DNA of 15,057 nt, from NCBI GenBank assembly GCA_003509895.1, contig DOMJ01000043.1, forward strand, positions 1-15,057. Reading direction: 5' to 3'. Of this stretch, positions 6,137-13,203 are shown one piece after another. Source of the DNA: Candidatus Uhrbacteria bacterium. GTDB taxonomy: Bacteria; Patescibacteriota; Patescibacteriia; UBA9934; UBA11717. The notes under the pieces were generated by a model that searched no databases, was not told where the DNA came from, and worked only from the letters and a program-made list of their open reading frames with translations. How positions within the stretch are numbered: the first letter of the stretch is position 1; each line of letters begins with the position of its first letter. The position numbers and the translations under genes are program-made.

Positions 6137-6826
6137 TTACGCTTCAACCGAGAATTTGACTCCCGGCCCCATGCTTGTGGTAATGGTTGCACTCTTCATG
6201 TAGATCCCTTTAGAAGAAGCTGGTTTTGCTTTCTTAATAGAATCAACAATCGCGAGGAGATTTTCTTGGATTTTTTCCGGTCCAAAGCTGACCTTTCCAA
6301 TAATCACATGCACGTTGGATGTATTATCGTTCTTGTAGGCAATCTTTCCACCCTTTTGATCCTCCACCATTTTTCCAACATTGGTTCCAACGGTGTCGGT
6401 TTTAGGGTTTGGCATAAGACCTTTTGGTCCCAAAATCTGTGCGATCTTGGCAAGTTTTGGCATCATGTCCGGGGTTGCAATTGCCACGTCAAAGTCAATG
6501 ACTTTTGACTGGGAGATTTTTTCAATGTCCTGATCATCCATCACGATATCTGCGCCTGCAGCTCGTGCTTCTTCTACTTTATCTGAGCTCACAAACACGG
6601 CAACGCGCTTGGACTTTCCGGAACCGTGAGGCAACGTGATGGTGGCGCGCACTTGCTGGTCACCCTTTTTGGGATCAATGCCAAGTCGGAAGTGTGCCTC
6701 TACGGAAGCATCAAACTTGACCTTTGAAGCAGAGAGGGCAAGCTGCACCGCTTCCATGAGAGGATACGAGGTTGACTTGTTAATGGCGCTTGTGGCCTCT
6801 TTCATGCGTTTTGAAACAGTTGACAT
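6137..6826 (-). CDS. rplA: 50S ribosomal protein L1
   Basis: uL1 binds 23S rRNA at the mobile L1 stalk near the E site and in many bacteria represses its own mRNA. The 229-residue length is standard. Visible signatures are the N-terminal KRMKEA..A, FDASVEAHFRLGIDPKKGDQ, LPHGSGK, the highly conserved LGPKGLMPNPKTDTV, HVIIGKVSF, and the C-terminal TITTSMGPGVK. The ATG at 6826 gives the normal N-terminus. It follows rplK by 47 bp, is last in the operon, and is followed by a terminator rather than by rplJ-rplL. There is no clear Shine-Dalgarno sequence; a GC hairpin ends 13 nt before the ATG. L1 is reported missing in some CPR lineages, so its presence is informative. Confidence 0.97.
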   Translation of the reverse strand: MSTVSKRMKEATSAINKSTSYPLMEAVQLALSASKVKFDASVEAHFRLGIDPKKGDQQVRATITLPHGSGKSKRVAVFVSSDKVEEARAAGADIVMDDQDIEKISQSKVIDFDVAIATPDMMPKLAKIAQILGPKGLMPNPKTDTVGTNVGKMVEDQKGGKIAYKNDNTSNVHVIIGKVSFGPEKIQENLLAIVDSIKKAKPASSKGIYMKSATITTSMGPGVKFSVEA

Positions 6827-6839
6827 AGTTCTGTGGTTC

Positions 6840-6858
6840 GGGCGGCCGAGGGCCTCCC
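6840..6858 (-). promoter_or_regulatory. GC hairpin in the rplK-rplA spacer
   Basis: An 8-bp stem with one A-G mismatch (6851-6858 with 6840-6847) closes a CTC loop, 13 nt before the rplA start and without a T-run. It is placed where it could limit rplA translation or serve as a ribosomal-protein binding site; resemblance to the L1 rRNA site was not established. Confidence 0.4.
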
Positions 6859-6873
6859 ACTGAATAATGAATC

Positions 6874-7302
6874 TTAGAGTTGACTTTCTATTCCCATCTG
6901 ACGCGCGGTACCGGCAACAATCTTTACGGCCTCATCGAGGTTGTTTGTGTTGAGGTCGGGCATCTTGATGGTGGCAATCTCCTCGAGCTGTGTGCGAGAG
7001 AGCTTTCCAACCTTTTGCAAAAGAGGGTTACTGGAACCTTTCTTGAGCTTGAGGGTTTTTAAAATAAGCGAGGACGTTGGAGGCGTCTTCATCACAAAGC
7101 TGAACGTGCGATCTTCGTACACACTAATAATCACCGGAACAATATCGCCCATGCGACTCTTACTCTCGTTGTTAAATTGTGTACAAAAATCCTGAATGTT
7201 CAACCCATGTTGACCAAGAGCCGGTCCCACAGGAGGTGCCGGTGTTGCTTGCCCCGCAGGGATTTGCAACTTAATCTGCTTAACGGCTTTTTTTTCTGCC
7301 AT
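6874..7302 (-). CDS. rplK: 50S ribosomal protein L11
   Basis: uL11 forms the base of the GTPase-associated stalk on 23S rRNA. The 142-residue protein starts MAEKKAVKQIKLQIPAGQAT and contains PAPPVGPALGQHGLNI, the proline-rich linker hallmark, then FCTQFN, KTPPTSSLI, and the C-terminal RNA-binding part DLNTNNLDEAVKIVAGTARQMGI. The frame is open 15 codons further up, but ATG 7302 is the family start. It is third in secE-nusG-rplK-rplA, the conserved bacterial order. The 117-bp spacer after nusG has no clear Shine-Dalgarno motif. Confidence 0.97.
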   Translation of the reverse strand: MAEKKAVKQIKLQIPAGQATPAPPVGPALGQHGLNIQDFCTQFNNESKSRMGDIVPVIISVYEDRTFSFVMKTPPTSSLILKTLKLKKGSSNPLLQKVGKLSRTQLEEIATIKMPDLNTNNLDEAVKIVAGTARQMGIESQL

Positions 7303-7419
7303 ACGCAAGTGTTTACAGAGATTCCCGGGATTTAGTGACCCGAGCAACTCAGCGTGAATAAATCAGCATAGTCTGCTGCATCCACGCGTCCAGCAGGTGA
7401 GCGCGTGTTGTGCAAGAGA

Positions 7420-7968
7420 TTAGGCAATGGGATTGATTTGAAGGAAGTCGAGCTCCACGGGAGTCTCTCGCCCAAACATATTGACGAGAACTTTTATTTT
7501 TCCGCGCTGTTCGTCTATTTCGCTCACCTTTCCTTCAAAGTTTTTAAACGGTCCGTCGATAATTTTGACCATGTCATGTACGTGTACATCGATGGTAAAT
7601 TCCGGTTCGTTGATGCCCATGCGTTTTTGCAGGGACGATACCTCTTCTTCAGACAAGGGAGTTGGCGTCACGCCGGATCCAATAAATCCTGTTACACTTG
7701 GCGTATTGCGCACCACGTACCACGAGTCGTCATTGACGAGCATTTCCACAAGGACGTATCCGGGAAATATTTTCTCCTCAATTACTTTGCGCTTTCCGTT
7801 TTTAATCTTGATCTTCTTTTCTTTTGGAATAAGGACGTTGAAGATTTTGTCCCCCATGTCCATAGAATCAATACGCTGTTTTAGATTTTGTACCACGTTC
7901 TCCTCAAATCCGGAGTATGTGTGAATTGCATACCAGCGTCGTCCAAAGTTCGCGGTTTGTTTTGCCAT
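7420..7968 (-). CDS. nusG: transcription elongation/antitermination factor NusG
   Basis: NusG binds RNA polymerase through its NGN domain and links transcription to Rho or the ribosome through its KOW domain. The 182-residue protein has RWYAIHTYSGFEENV at the start, FPGYVLVEM......W..VRNTP.VTGFIG in NGN, and KOW sequence near residues 128-165 (DMVKIIDGPFKNFEGKV, then FGRETPVELDF). It follows secE by 21 bp. A perfect AAGGAGGT lies over the secE stop but ends about 15 nt from the ATG, further than the usual 5-9 nt; no nearer in-frame start exists. It is the only near-perfect Shine-Dalgarno sequence I noticed here. Confidence 0.97.
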   Translation of the reverse strand: MAKQTANFGRRWYAIHTYSGFEENVVQNLKQRIDSMDMGDKIFNVLIPKEKKIKIKNGKRKVIEEKIFPGYVLVEMLVNDDSWYVVRNTPSVTGFIGSGVTPTPLSEEEVSSLQKRMGINEPEFTIDVHVHDMVKIIDGPFKNFEGKVSEIDEQRGKIKVLVNMFGRETPVELDFLQINPIA

Positions 7969-7989
7969 ACGTTTGTAAGCGAGACCTCC

Positions 7990-8190
7990 TTAGATAAGCA
8001 TTTTTAAGAGAGCGGTAAACAGGTAGTCCAAGACACCAAAAAATGCGGCAACCAATAGCGTGATTCCAATCACGAGAGCGCTGTATCGCACGGTTTCTTT
8101 CCGTGTTGGCCAGGTGATTTTTTTTGACTCTTCAAAGGAGTCTCGAACATAGTTGCGGAGGCGAACGAGCGGGTTCTTGGTTTGGGTCAT
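7990..8190 (-). CDS. secE: preprotein translocase subunit SecE
   Basis: SecE clamps SecY in the Sec protein-export channel. The 66-residue, single-spanning form has the amphipathic helix and hallmark ESKKITWPTRKETVRYS followed by one transmembrane segment (about residues 38-62). It is the first gene of the operon with nusG, rplK and rplA. A strong promoter lies about 70-100 bp upstream, and two small hairpins occupy the leader. No Shine-Dalgarno sequence precedes the ATG. Confidence 0.97.
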   Translation of the reverse strand: MTQTKNPLVRLRNYVRDSFEESKKITWPTRKETVRYSALVIGITLLVAAFFGVLDYLFTALLKMLI

Positions 8191-8201
8191 AGTGACACGG
8201 T

Positions 8202-8246
8202 AAGCACAGGGTGCTTTATTTGGATCTTAAAACCCCCGCAAGGGGG
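8202..8246 (-). promoter_or_regulatory. structured leader of secE: two hairpins
   Basis: The first, CCCCC-TTGC-GGGGG followed by TTTT (8246-8233), starts only about 5 nt after the predicted transcript start. The second, AAGCAC-CCT-GTGCTT (8216-8202), ends 11 nt before the secE ATG. The first resembles a short early terminator or a 5'-stabilising stem; the second could hamper ribosome access. Confidence 0.5.
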
Positions 8247-8256
8247 ATATGGCACA

Positions 8257-8285
8257 ATACTAGGTCATTGAGTGATTTTTGTCAA
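8257..8285 (-). promoter_or_regulatory. sigma-70-type promoter of the secE-nusG-rplK-rplA operon
   Basis: On the minus strand a perfect TTGACA (8285-8280), a 17-bp spacer, and TAGTAT (8262-8257) predict a start near A at 8250. It lies between the gyrB terminator and secE, and is the strongest two-box promoter in the window. Confidence 0.7.
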
Positions 8286-8361
8286 CTCTCACTTGATCGG
8301 GGACTCCCATAAGGAGAACGCCTTGTTTGAGACGTATGAATGCGAACGATTTTTTTACGAC

Positions 8362-8390
8362 AAAACAGAGGGACGGACCCTCTGTTTTTT
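8362..8390 (-). terminator. intrinsic terminator of gyrB
   Basis: A perfect 11-bp stem, 8362-8372 with 8378-8388, and a 5-base loop start right at the gyrB stop codon (8389-8391). T-runs on both sides make it able to act in either direction; gyrB is the only gene reading into it. Confidence 0.85.
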
Positions 8391-10449
8391 AAATATCTAG
8401 GTTTTCTACGGCCTTTGCATTGCTGGAGATAAAGCGTTTGCGCGGACCGACGTCGCTGCCCATAAGCGTATCAAAAATCTCATCGGCACGCGTGGCGTCC
8501 TCAATGGTGACGCGCTTCATAATACGGTTGGTTGGATTCATGGTCGTTTCCCACAACTGATCCGCATTCATTTCTCCAAGTCCCTTGTATCGTTGGATAT
8601 TGACTTTGCGGCCGCCACTCTCGGCAACTTCTTCACCTGTTTCTTCATCAACCACGATTTTTATTTTTTTAGGAGCGGCTCCCGTAACAGGTGTCGTGAG
8701 CTTGTGAATAATGCGTTCACGCTCTTCTTCATTAAAGGCGTACTCAACGGTTTTGCCAACCGCGATACGAAACAAAGGAGGCTGTGCAATAAAGAGGTGG
8801 CCTTGGTGAATAATTTCCGGGAAGTAACGGAAGAAAAGCGTGAGGAGCAGTGTGCGAATGTGTGCGCCATCTACGTCGGCATCCGTCATAATCACAATGC
8901 GTCCGTAGCGCAGACGAGCAATATCAAAGTCGTCGCCAATGCCGGTGCCAAGCGCAATCACAAGAGACTTCAGTTCATTATTCACGAGCATTTTGTCTAG
9001 TCGCGCGCGCTCCACGTTTAGAATTTTTCCACGTAATGGCAGAATGGCCTGAAACTCTCGATCACGACCTTGCTTGGCAGAGCCTCCTGCCGAATCTCCC
9101 TCTACAATATAGAGCTCGGATTGTGCGGAGTTTTTGCTAGAACAATCGGATAATTTTCCCGGTAGTGTGAGTCCTTCCAAGGCTCCCTTACGCAAGACGG
9201 TGTCTCGTGCGGCACGAGCTGCCATACGCGCACGAGCCGCTAACACCGATTTTTCCAAAATAGACATCGCATCTCGTGGATGCTCTTCCAGAAATGTGGC
9301 GAGCGCTTCTGCGAACATGGATTCCGTGGCACTGCGCGCTTCGGGGTTTCCAAGTTTTGCCTTTGTTTGCCCTTCAAATTGAGGTTCCGGAACACGGAGA
9401 GATAGAATCGCTGTTAATCCTTCGCGGACATCGTCTCCCGAGAGATTATTGTCTTTGTCTTTTAGGATACCTTTGTCTCGCCCGTAGGTATTGAGTACAC
9501 GCGTGAGTGCGGCACGAAAACCGGCGAGGTGTGTTCCTCCTTCCGGGTTGAGAATGTTATTGGTAAAACAGTGAACGTTCTCGTAGTACTCTTCCGTATA
9601 TTGCAGCGCAACCTCTACCTCTATGTTGTCGATTTGTTTGCGCGCGTGCATCACGGTTTCATGTTTGGCTTTTTTCCCGTAGTTGAGGTGACGTACATAG
9701 CTTGCCACACCGCCCTCAAAGTAGAACGCGTATTCTCGAATATGTTCCGGATCCCGTTCGTCAATGGCGATCAGTTTGATCCCGCGTGTTAAATACGCAT
9801 GCTGGCGCAGACGGTCCAAGATGGTTCCAAACTTGTAGACCGTTGTTTCAAAAATAGAAGCATCGGCTTTAAATCGAATCTGTGTTCCGGTCTCTTTTGT
9901 TTTGCCAACGGCCTTAATGGCGCTAACGGGCTTTCCAACTTTGTAATGCTGTTCCCAAACCTGCCCGTCACGATAGACGATGGCATCTAATTCCGAGGAA
10001 AGAGCATTAACCACAGATACACCCACACCGTGAAGTCCACCGGACACCTTGTAGCCGGATGCGTCTCCACCAAATTTTCCACCTGCATGCAGCTTGGTTA
10101 AGACCAACTCAAGAGCAGAAACTTTGTACTGCGGATGCTTCTCGACCGGAATACCTCGGCCGTTATCTAATACGCTCACCCATCCATCCGGTTGTAATCG
10201 GACTGTGACGGTATTTGCGTGGCCGGCCATGGCTTCATCAATTGAGTTGTCTACAATTTCCCAAACAAGGTGATGTAAACCTGTTTCGCCGGTGGAACCA
10301 ATGTACATGCCGGGGCGCTTGCGTACGGGGTCGAGACCTTCAAGGACTTGAATCTGCGCGGCACCGTAATCGCTCTTGGCGGCAGGTTTTTTACTTACAG
10401 GTTTTGCGGGAACAGATGTTTTTTGTCCTGATTTTTTCGCGGCGGGCAT
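8389..10449 (-). CDS. gyrB: DNA gyrase subunit B
   Basis: GyrB supplies the ATPase and TOPRIM parts of gyrase, which with GyrA puts negative supercoils into DNA. Visible in order: VLEGLDPVRKRPGMYIG, EIVDNSIDEA, DNGRGIPV, GGLHGVGVSVVNALS (GHKL ATPase), EGLTAILSL and EGQTKAKLGN (transducer), ELYIVEGDSAGGSAKQGRDR with Glu, and MTDADVDGAHIR (TOPRIM metal residues), then QRYKGLGEMN. From ATG 10449 it has 686 residues. The first 25 or so, MPAAKKSGQKTS and on, are a Lys/Ala/Pro-rich tail not usual in GyrB. The frame is open to 10497, but those 16 residues are hydrophobic and unlike the family. gyrA is not in the window. ParE is an unlikely alternative. Confidence 0.95.
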   Translation of the reverse strand: MPAAKKSGQKTSVPAKPVSKKPAAKSDYGAAQIQVLEGLDPVRKRPGMYIGSTGETGLHHLVWEIVDNSIDEAMAGHANTVTVRLQPDGWVSVLDNGRGIPVEKHPQYKVSALELVLTKLHAGGKFGGDASGYKVSGGLHGVGVSVVNALSSELDAIVYRDGQVWEQHYKVGKPVSAIKAVGKTKETGTQIRFKADASIFETTVYKFGTILDRLRQHAYLTRGIKLIAIDERDPEHIREYAFYFEGGVASYVRHLNYGKKAKHETVMHARKQIDNIEVEVALQYTEEYYENVHCFTNNILNPEGGTHLAGFRAALTRVLNTYGRDKGILKDKDNNLSGDDVREGLTAILSLRVPEPQFEGQTKAKLGNPEARSATESMFAEALATFLEEHPRDAMSILEKSVLAARARMAARAARDTVLRKGALEGLTLPGKLSDCSSKNSAQSELYIVEGDSAGGSAKQGRDREFQAILPLRGKILNVERARLDKMLVNNELKSLVIALGTGIGDDFDIARLRYGRIVIMTDADVDGAHIRTLLLTLFFRYFPEIIHQGHLFIAQPPLFRIAVGKTVEYAFNEEERERIIHKLTTPVTGAAPKKIKIVVDEETGEEVAESGGRKVNIQRYKGLGEMNADQLWETTMNPTNRIMKRVTIEDATRADEIFDTLMGSDVGPRKRFISSNAKAVENLDI

Positions 10450-10475
10450 AGGGAATAGTGATAGAAGATGCGGCA

Positions 10476-10504
10476 ATCTTAACATCATTTTGCCCACAGA
10501 GCAA
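10476..10504 (-). promoter_or_regulatory. gyrB promoter candidate
   Basis: TTGCTC, a 17-bp spacer and TAAGAT on the minus strand; the predicted leader is about 20 nt. Both boxes are imperfect. It lies back to back with the rightward -10 box at 10522-10527. Confidence 0.35.
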
Positions 10505-10518
10505 TGTGCATACGTCCA

Positions 10519-10527
10519 TGTTATACT
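10519..10527 (+). promoter_or_regulatory. extended -10 box of the FxLYD-like gene
   Basis: TG-T-TATACT ends 9 nt before the ATG at 10537, predicting a leader of about 0-3 nt. No -35 is seen. Confidence 0.55.
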
Positions 10528-10536
10528 AAAGCCACT

Positions 10537-11511
10537 ATGGGAATTTGGCCATTTGGAAGTGATTCAAAAAAGTTGGCACAGGCACCGGGCGTGATTGATC
10601 CCAACCAAGGTCCAACGCTTGTACAGGCAGAAAAGGAATTTGATAAGCGGTATAAACGAGACATCTGGTGGATTGAACACAAGGAACAGCTACGCAGGAG
10701 CGGGGTGGTTTTTCTGTTTGTTGTAGAAGCTCTTTTTGGTCTCATAGGCGTTTGGGCGTTTGTGGATTACTTTCTCATTCATTATGTAGAAGAAGGACGG
10801 CTCGTGGAATCGTTTTTTGTGGGAGCCGATAATTTACACGCGGTCGTACAGACGCAGGTTCCTCGTTCATTAGAAGTGGGAGAGGTAGATGTGTTGCCCG
10901 CACAAGAAGGGTTTGACGTGTTTACGCTCATCACAAATCCAAACGCTGATCATATTGCGCGTGTGCGTTACCGTATGACGTATGACGATCGTGAATCTGC
11001 ACAAAACACCGTTATGCTTCTACAAGAGGCAACCGTACCATTGGTTGAGTTTCATGTGGCACAACCAAGACCTCGCAATCCCCGTGTGATTATTGATAGC
11101 GTAGAGTGGTGGCGCATTGACGCGCACAGTATTCCGGACCCGCTTGCATGGAAGCAAGCACGACTCAATGTGGCGTTTACAGATGTGAGGCAAGATACGG
11201 AGCTTAAAATTGGTGATCAGATTGTGAGTCGGACGTTGGCAAACGTTGTGAATAAAACTGGGTTTGGTTATTACGACCTCGATGTGTACGTCGTACTCAA
11301 GCGTGGAGGCTCTGTAATCGGTGTCAATAGGACGGTTCTCTCAAATCTGCTACCACGAGAGGAGCGTGCGTTTCAGTTGGATTGGTTTGGAGGGTCTCCG
11401 GCTGCGCAGACGATTGATGTGTATCCGGTGGTCAATTTGTTTGACGAATCGGTTTATCTCCCAAGTGATACCGTGCCGAACATAGATAGGCGCGATCTGC
11501 TCAATCGGTAA
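10537..11511 (+). CDS. single-pass membrane protein with FxLYD-like extracellular region
   Basis: A 324-residue protein of unknown function. It has a charged cytoplasmic N-terminus starting MGIWPFG, one membrane helix at about residues 56-77, and a large beta-rich outer part. Two segments recall FxLYD/LEA-type folds: FTLITNPNADHIARVRYRMTY, and VNKTGFGYYDLDVYVVLKRG with GVNRTVLSNLLPREERAFQL. The family assignment is by pattern only. ATG 10537 is preferred over 10504 because it follows the -10 box and opens with a natural N-terminus. It sits 66 bp before rodA on the same strand, and I recall similar proteins near rodA in CPR genomes, so an envelope role is a reasonable guess. It could be a scaffold or adhesin; no enzyme motif is visible. 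Confidence 0.75.
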   Translation: MGIWPFGSDSKKLAQAPGVIDPNQGPTLVQAEKEFDKRYKRDIWWIEHKEQLRRSGVVFLFVVEALFGLIGVWAFVDYFLIHYVEEGRLVESFFVGADNLHAVVQTQVPRSLEVGEVDVLPAQEGFDVFTLITNPNADHIARVRYRMTYDDRESAQNTVMLLQEATVPLVEFHVAQPRPRNPRVIIDSVEWWRIDAHSIPDPLAWKQARLNVAFTDVRQDTELKIGDQIVSRTLANVVNKTGFGYYDLDVYVVLKRGGSVIGVNRTVLSNLLPREERAFQLDWFGGSPAAQTIDVYPVVNLFDESVYLPSDTVPNIDRRDLLNR

Positions 11512-11562
11512 TAAAGAGTCGCTGGAGGTTTTTGAGGACGTTTCGACGCTGCGTGCGGGTCA

Positions 11563-11571
11563 TGATAGGAT
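11563..11571 (+). promoter_or_regulatory. extended -10 box of rodA
   Basis: TGATAGGAT, identical to the box before gatB, ends 6 nt before the ATG. The usual start, 7 nt past the box, is the A of the rodA ATG. Confidence 0.5.
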
Positions 11572-11577
11572 CGGTCT

Positions 11578-12699
11578 ATGAAGAGGTACACGCGATTGCT
11601 GACACAATTTGATTGGGTTTTGGCGGTGGCTGTTTTTGTTTTGTTGGTCCTTGGATTCTCGGCCTTGTATGGCATTGGACTTGTTTCCTCTCCGCCGGAT
11701 TTTACCAACGTAACCAAGCAGTTTGTTGCGCTCGGGATTGGGCTCGTCCTAGGTGTGATGTTGATGTTTTGGAATTATAAGCAGCTTCGTAGCTATGCCG
11801 GTACTTTATTTGCGTTGGGAGCAACACTTTTGCTAAGCGTGTTTTTATTTGGTGTGACACGTCGAGGCACAACAGGATGGTTTGATTTGGGAGTTGTGGA
11901 TGTGCAGCCAGTGGAATTTGCCAAGATTATTTTGGTGATTGCTCTTGCAGCTATTTTTGCCAAACGATCACGACGGTATATGGGCTGGCGAGAATTAGTC
12001 GCCACAGGCGTTCCGGTGGCGGTGTATGCGGGTCTTGTTATGTTGCAGCCCGATTTTGGATCAGCAGCACTCATGATTGGGGTATGGGGAATGATGGTGC
12101 TCTTTGCGGGGTTGAATAAAAAAATTGTTGCCATACTTGCCGGCGGAGGAGTATTGGCAAGTTTGGCGGCATGGTTTGTGGTGTTTCAAGACTTTCAAAA
12201 AAATCGTATCCTCACCTTTTTGAATCCCGATTTAGATCCCTTGGGGCAAGGCTATAATGTGACGCAAGCAAAAATTGCGATTGGGGCCGGTCGACTATTT
12301 GGCAGAGGACTGGGCCTTGGGTCGCAAAGTCAGCTCAAGTTTTTACCGGAGGCACAGACAGATTTTATCTTTGCATCCATTGCCGAAGAGTTAGGATTTG
12401 TGGGTATTGTCTTACTGTTAACGGCGTTTGGCGTCATTTTTTGGCGTTTGTGGATTCTTCTCCGTAATTCGCGTGATGAATTTTCTGCTTTTTTGGTTGT
12501 GGGATTGGGAACGCTCCTGTTTTTGCAAATGTTCGTTAATATTGCAATGAATCTTGGCTTAATGCCCGTTACGGGTCTTCCGTTGCCGTTTGTGAGTTAC
12601 GGAGGTACCTCTTTGCTCGCAAGTTTAATTATTTTTGGCATTATTGCCAGCGTCTCTTTGCGGACGCCAATAAATCGAAATGCGACAAGTTCAGTATGA
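11578..12699 (+). CDS. rodA: RodA/FtsW/SpoVE family peptidoglycan polymerase
   Basis: SEDS proteins polymerise lipid II into glycan strands in the cytoplasmic membrane, working with a class B PBP. The 373-residue protein has about ten hydrophobic segments and the family signatures GWFDLG....QPVEFAKI, LQPDFGSAAL, NPDLDPLGQGYNV.QAKIAIGAG, GLGLGSQSQLKFLPEAQTDFIF, which holds the likely catalytic Asp, AEELGFVG, and MNLGLMPVTGLPLPFVSYGG. RodA is favoured over FtsW by the short termini and QTDFIF context, but without its PBP partner nearby this is a likely rather than certain choice. Its TGA is followed 47 bp later by the zinc-ribbon gene. No Shine-Dalgarno sequence precedes the ATG. Confidence 0.92.
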   Translation: MKRYTRLLTQFDWVLAVAVFVLLVLGFSALYGIGLVSSPPDFTNVTKQFVALGIGLVLGVMLMFWNYKQLRSYAGTLFALGATLLLSVFLFGVTRRGTTGWFDLGVVDVQPVEFAKIILVIALAAIFAKRSRRYMGWRELVATGVPVAVYAGLVMLQPDFGSAALMIGVWGMMVLFAGLNKKIVAILAGGGVLASLAAWFVVFQDFQKNRILTFLNPDLDPLGQGYNVTQAKIAIGAGRLFGRGLGLGSQSQLKFLPEAQTDFIFASIAEELGFVGIVLLLTAFGVIFWRLWILLRNSRDEFSAFLVVGLGTLLFLQMFVNIAMNLGLMPVTGLPLPFVSYGGTSLLASLIIFGIIASVSLRTPINRNATSSV

Positions 12700-12731
12700 T
12701 CGTGAGTGAGTCGTGTAACGATCCTTAAGCG

Positions 12732-12740
12732 TGCTATACT
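12732..12740 (+). promoter_or_regulatory. extended -10 box of the zinc-ribbon gene
   Basis: TG-C-TATACT ends exactly 6 nt before the ATG at 12747, so the predicted transcript start is the A of the ATG. No -35 match is found. Confidence 0.6.
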
Positions 12741-12746
12741 GCTTCT

Positions 12747-13091
12747 ATGAATACATCCACGCCAAAATTTTTGGTAGAAGGTTTGCGACTCGTTTCGGTC
12801 TGCCCGGCGTGTAAAAAAGATGGAAAAACGAATGTTCATATCCTGAAATCTGATCGGCAAACGGGCTTAGTTCATGTGACCTGTCAAACCTGTTCGCACA
12901 CGATGATGGCCTTTTTGGAGCAACAACGGGGAGGCGTGAGTTGTGTCGGATTGATAACAGATTTAAGCCTTCAAGATGCTCGCTATTTTTTAGACCGGCA
13001 GTGCCTTACGGCCGATGACGTCCTTCTGGCTCATGAAACGCTTACAACCGGAGATTTTCTCAATACGCTTTTAAAACCTCCTTGTTCTTGA
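12747..13091 (+). CDS. small zinc-ribbon protein, conserved hypothetical
   Basis: A 114-residue soluble protein with two Cys pairs, CPAC (Cys19, Cys22) and CQTC (Cys46, Cys49), spaced as a zinc ribbon with a beta-hairpin between them (NVHILKSD..GLVHVTC). The second half reads GVSCVGLITDLSLQDARYF and then a short helix LTADDVLLAHETL. The combination of ribbon, G.S.VGL.TDL and a DDV...H helix looks like a family I associate with Parcubacteria; I know no function. It could be a nucleic-acid or ribosome-associated factor. The start follows an extended -10 box by 6 nt, and its TGA overlaps the -35 of the rplY promoter. Confidence 0.8.
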   Translation: MNTSTPKFLVEGLRLVSVCPACKKDGKTNVHILKSDRQTGLVHVTCQTCSHTMMAFLEQQRGGVSCVGLITDLSLQDARYFLDRQCLTADDVLLAHETLTTGDFLNTLLKPPCS

Positions 13092-13116
13092 CAGAAACAA
13101 GCAATTCTGGCACACT
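13088..13116 (+). promoter_or_regulatory. promoter candidate of rplY
   Basis: Perfect TTGACA (13088-13093), 17-bp spacer and CACACT (13111-13116) preceded by TGG, i.e. a TG extension compensating a weak -10. The predicted leader to ATG 13204 is about 80 nt, with a small stem ATTCC-TT-GGAAT near its 3' part. Confidence 0.45.
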
Positions 13117-13203
13117 GCGGCCACAGATTTAGGTGCCTGGGATTTGGAGTTGAATTCCGTTACGGCGTCTAAAACCTATTCCTTGGAATCATTATCTCCC
13201 AAT

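Noticed and set aside
13144..13203. rplY start at TTG 13144
   Set aside because: The added 20 residues do not fit L25, which normally starts within a few residues of L.A..RE.
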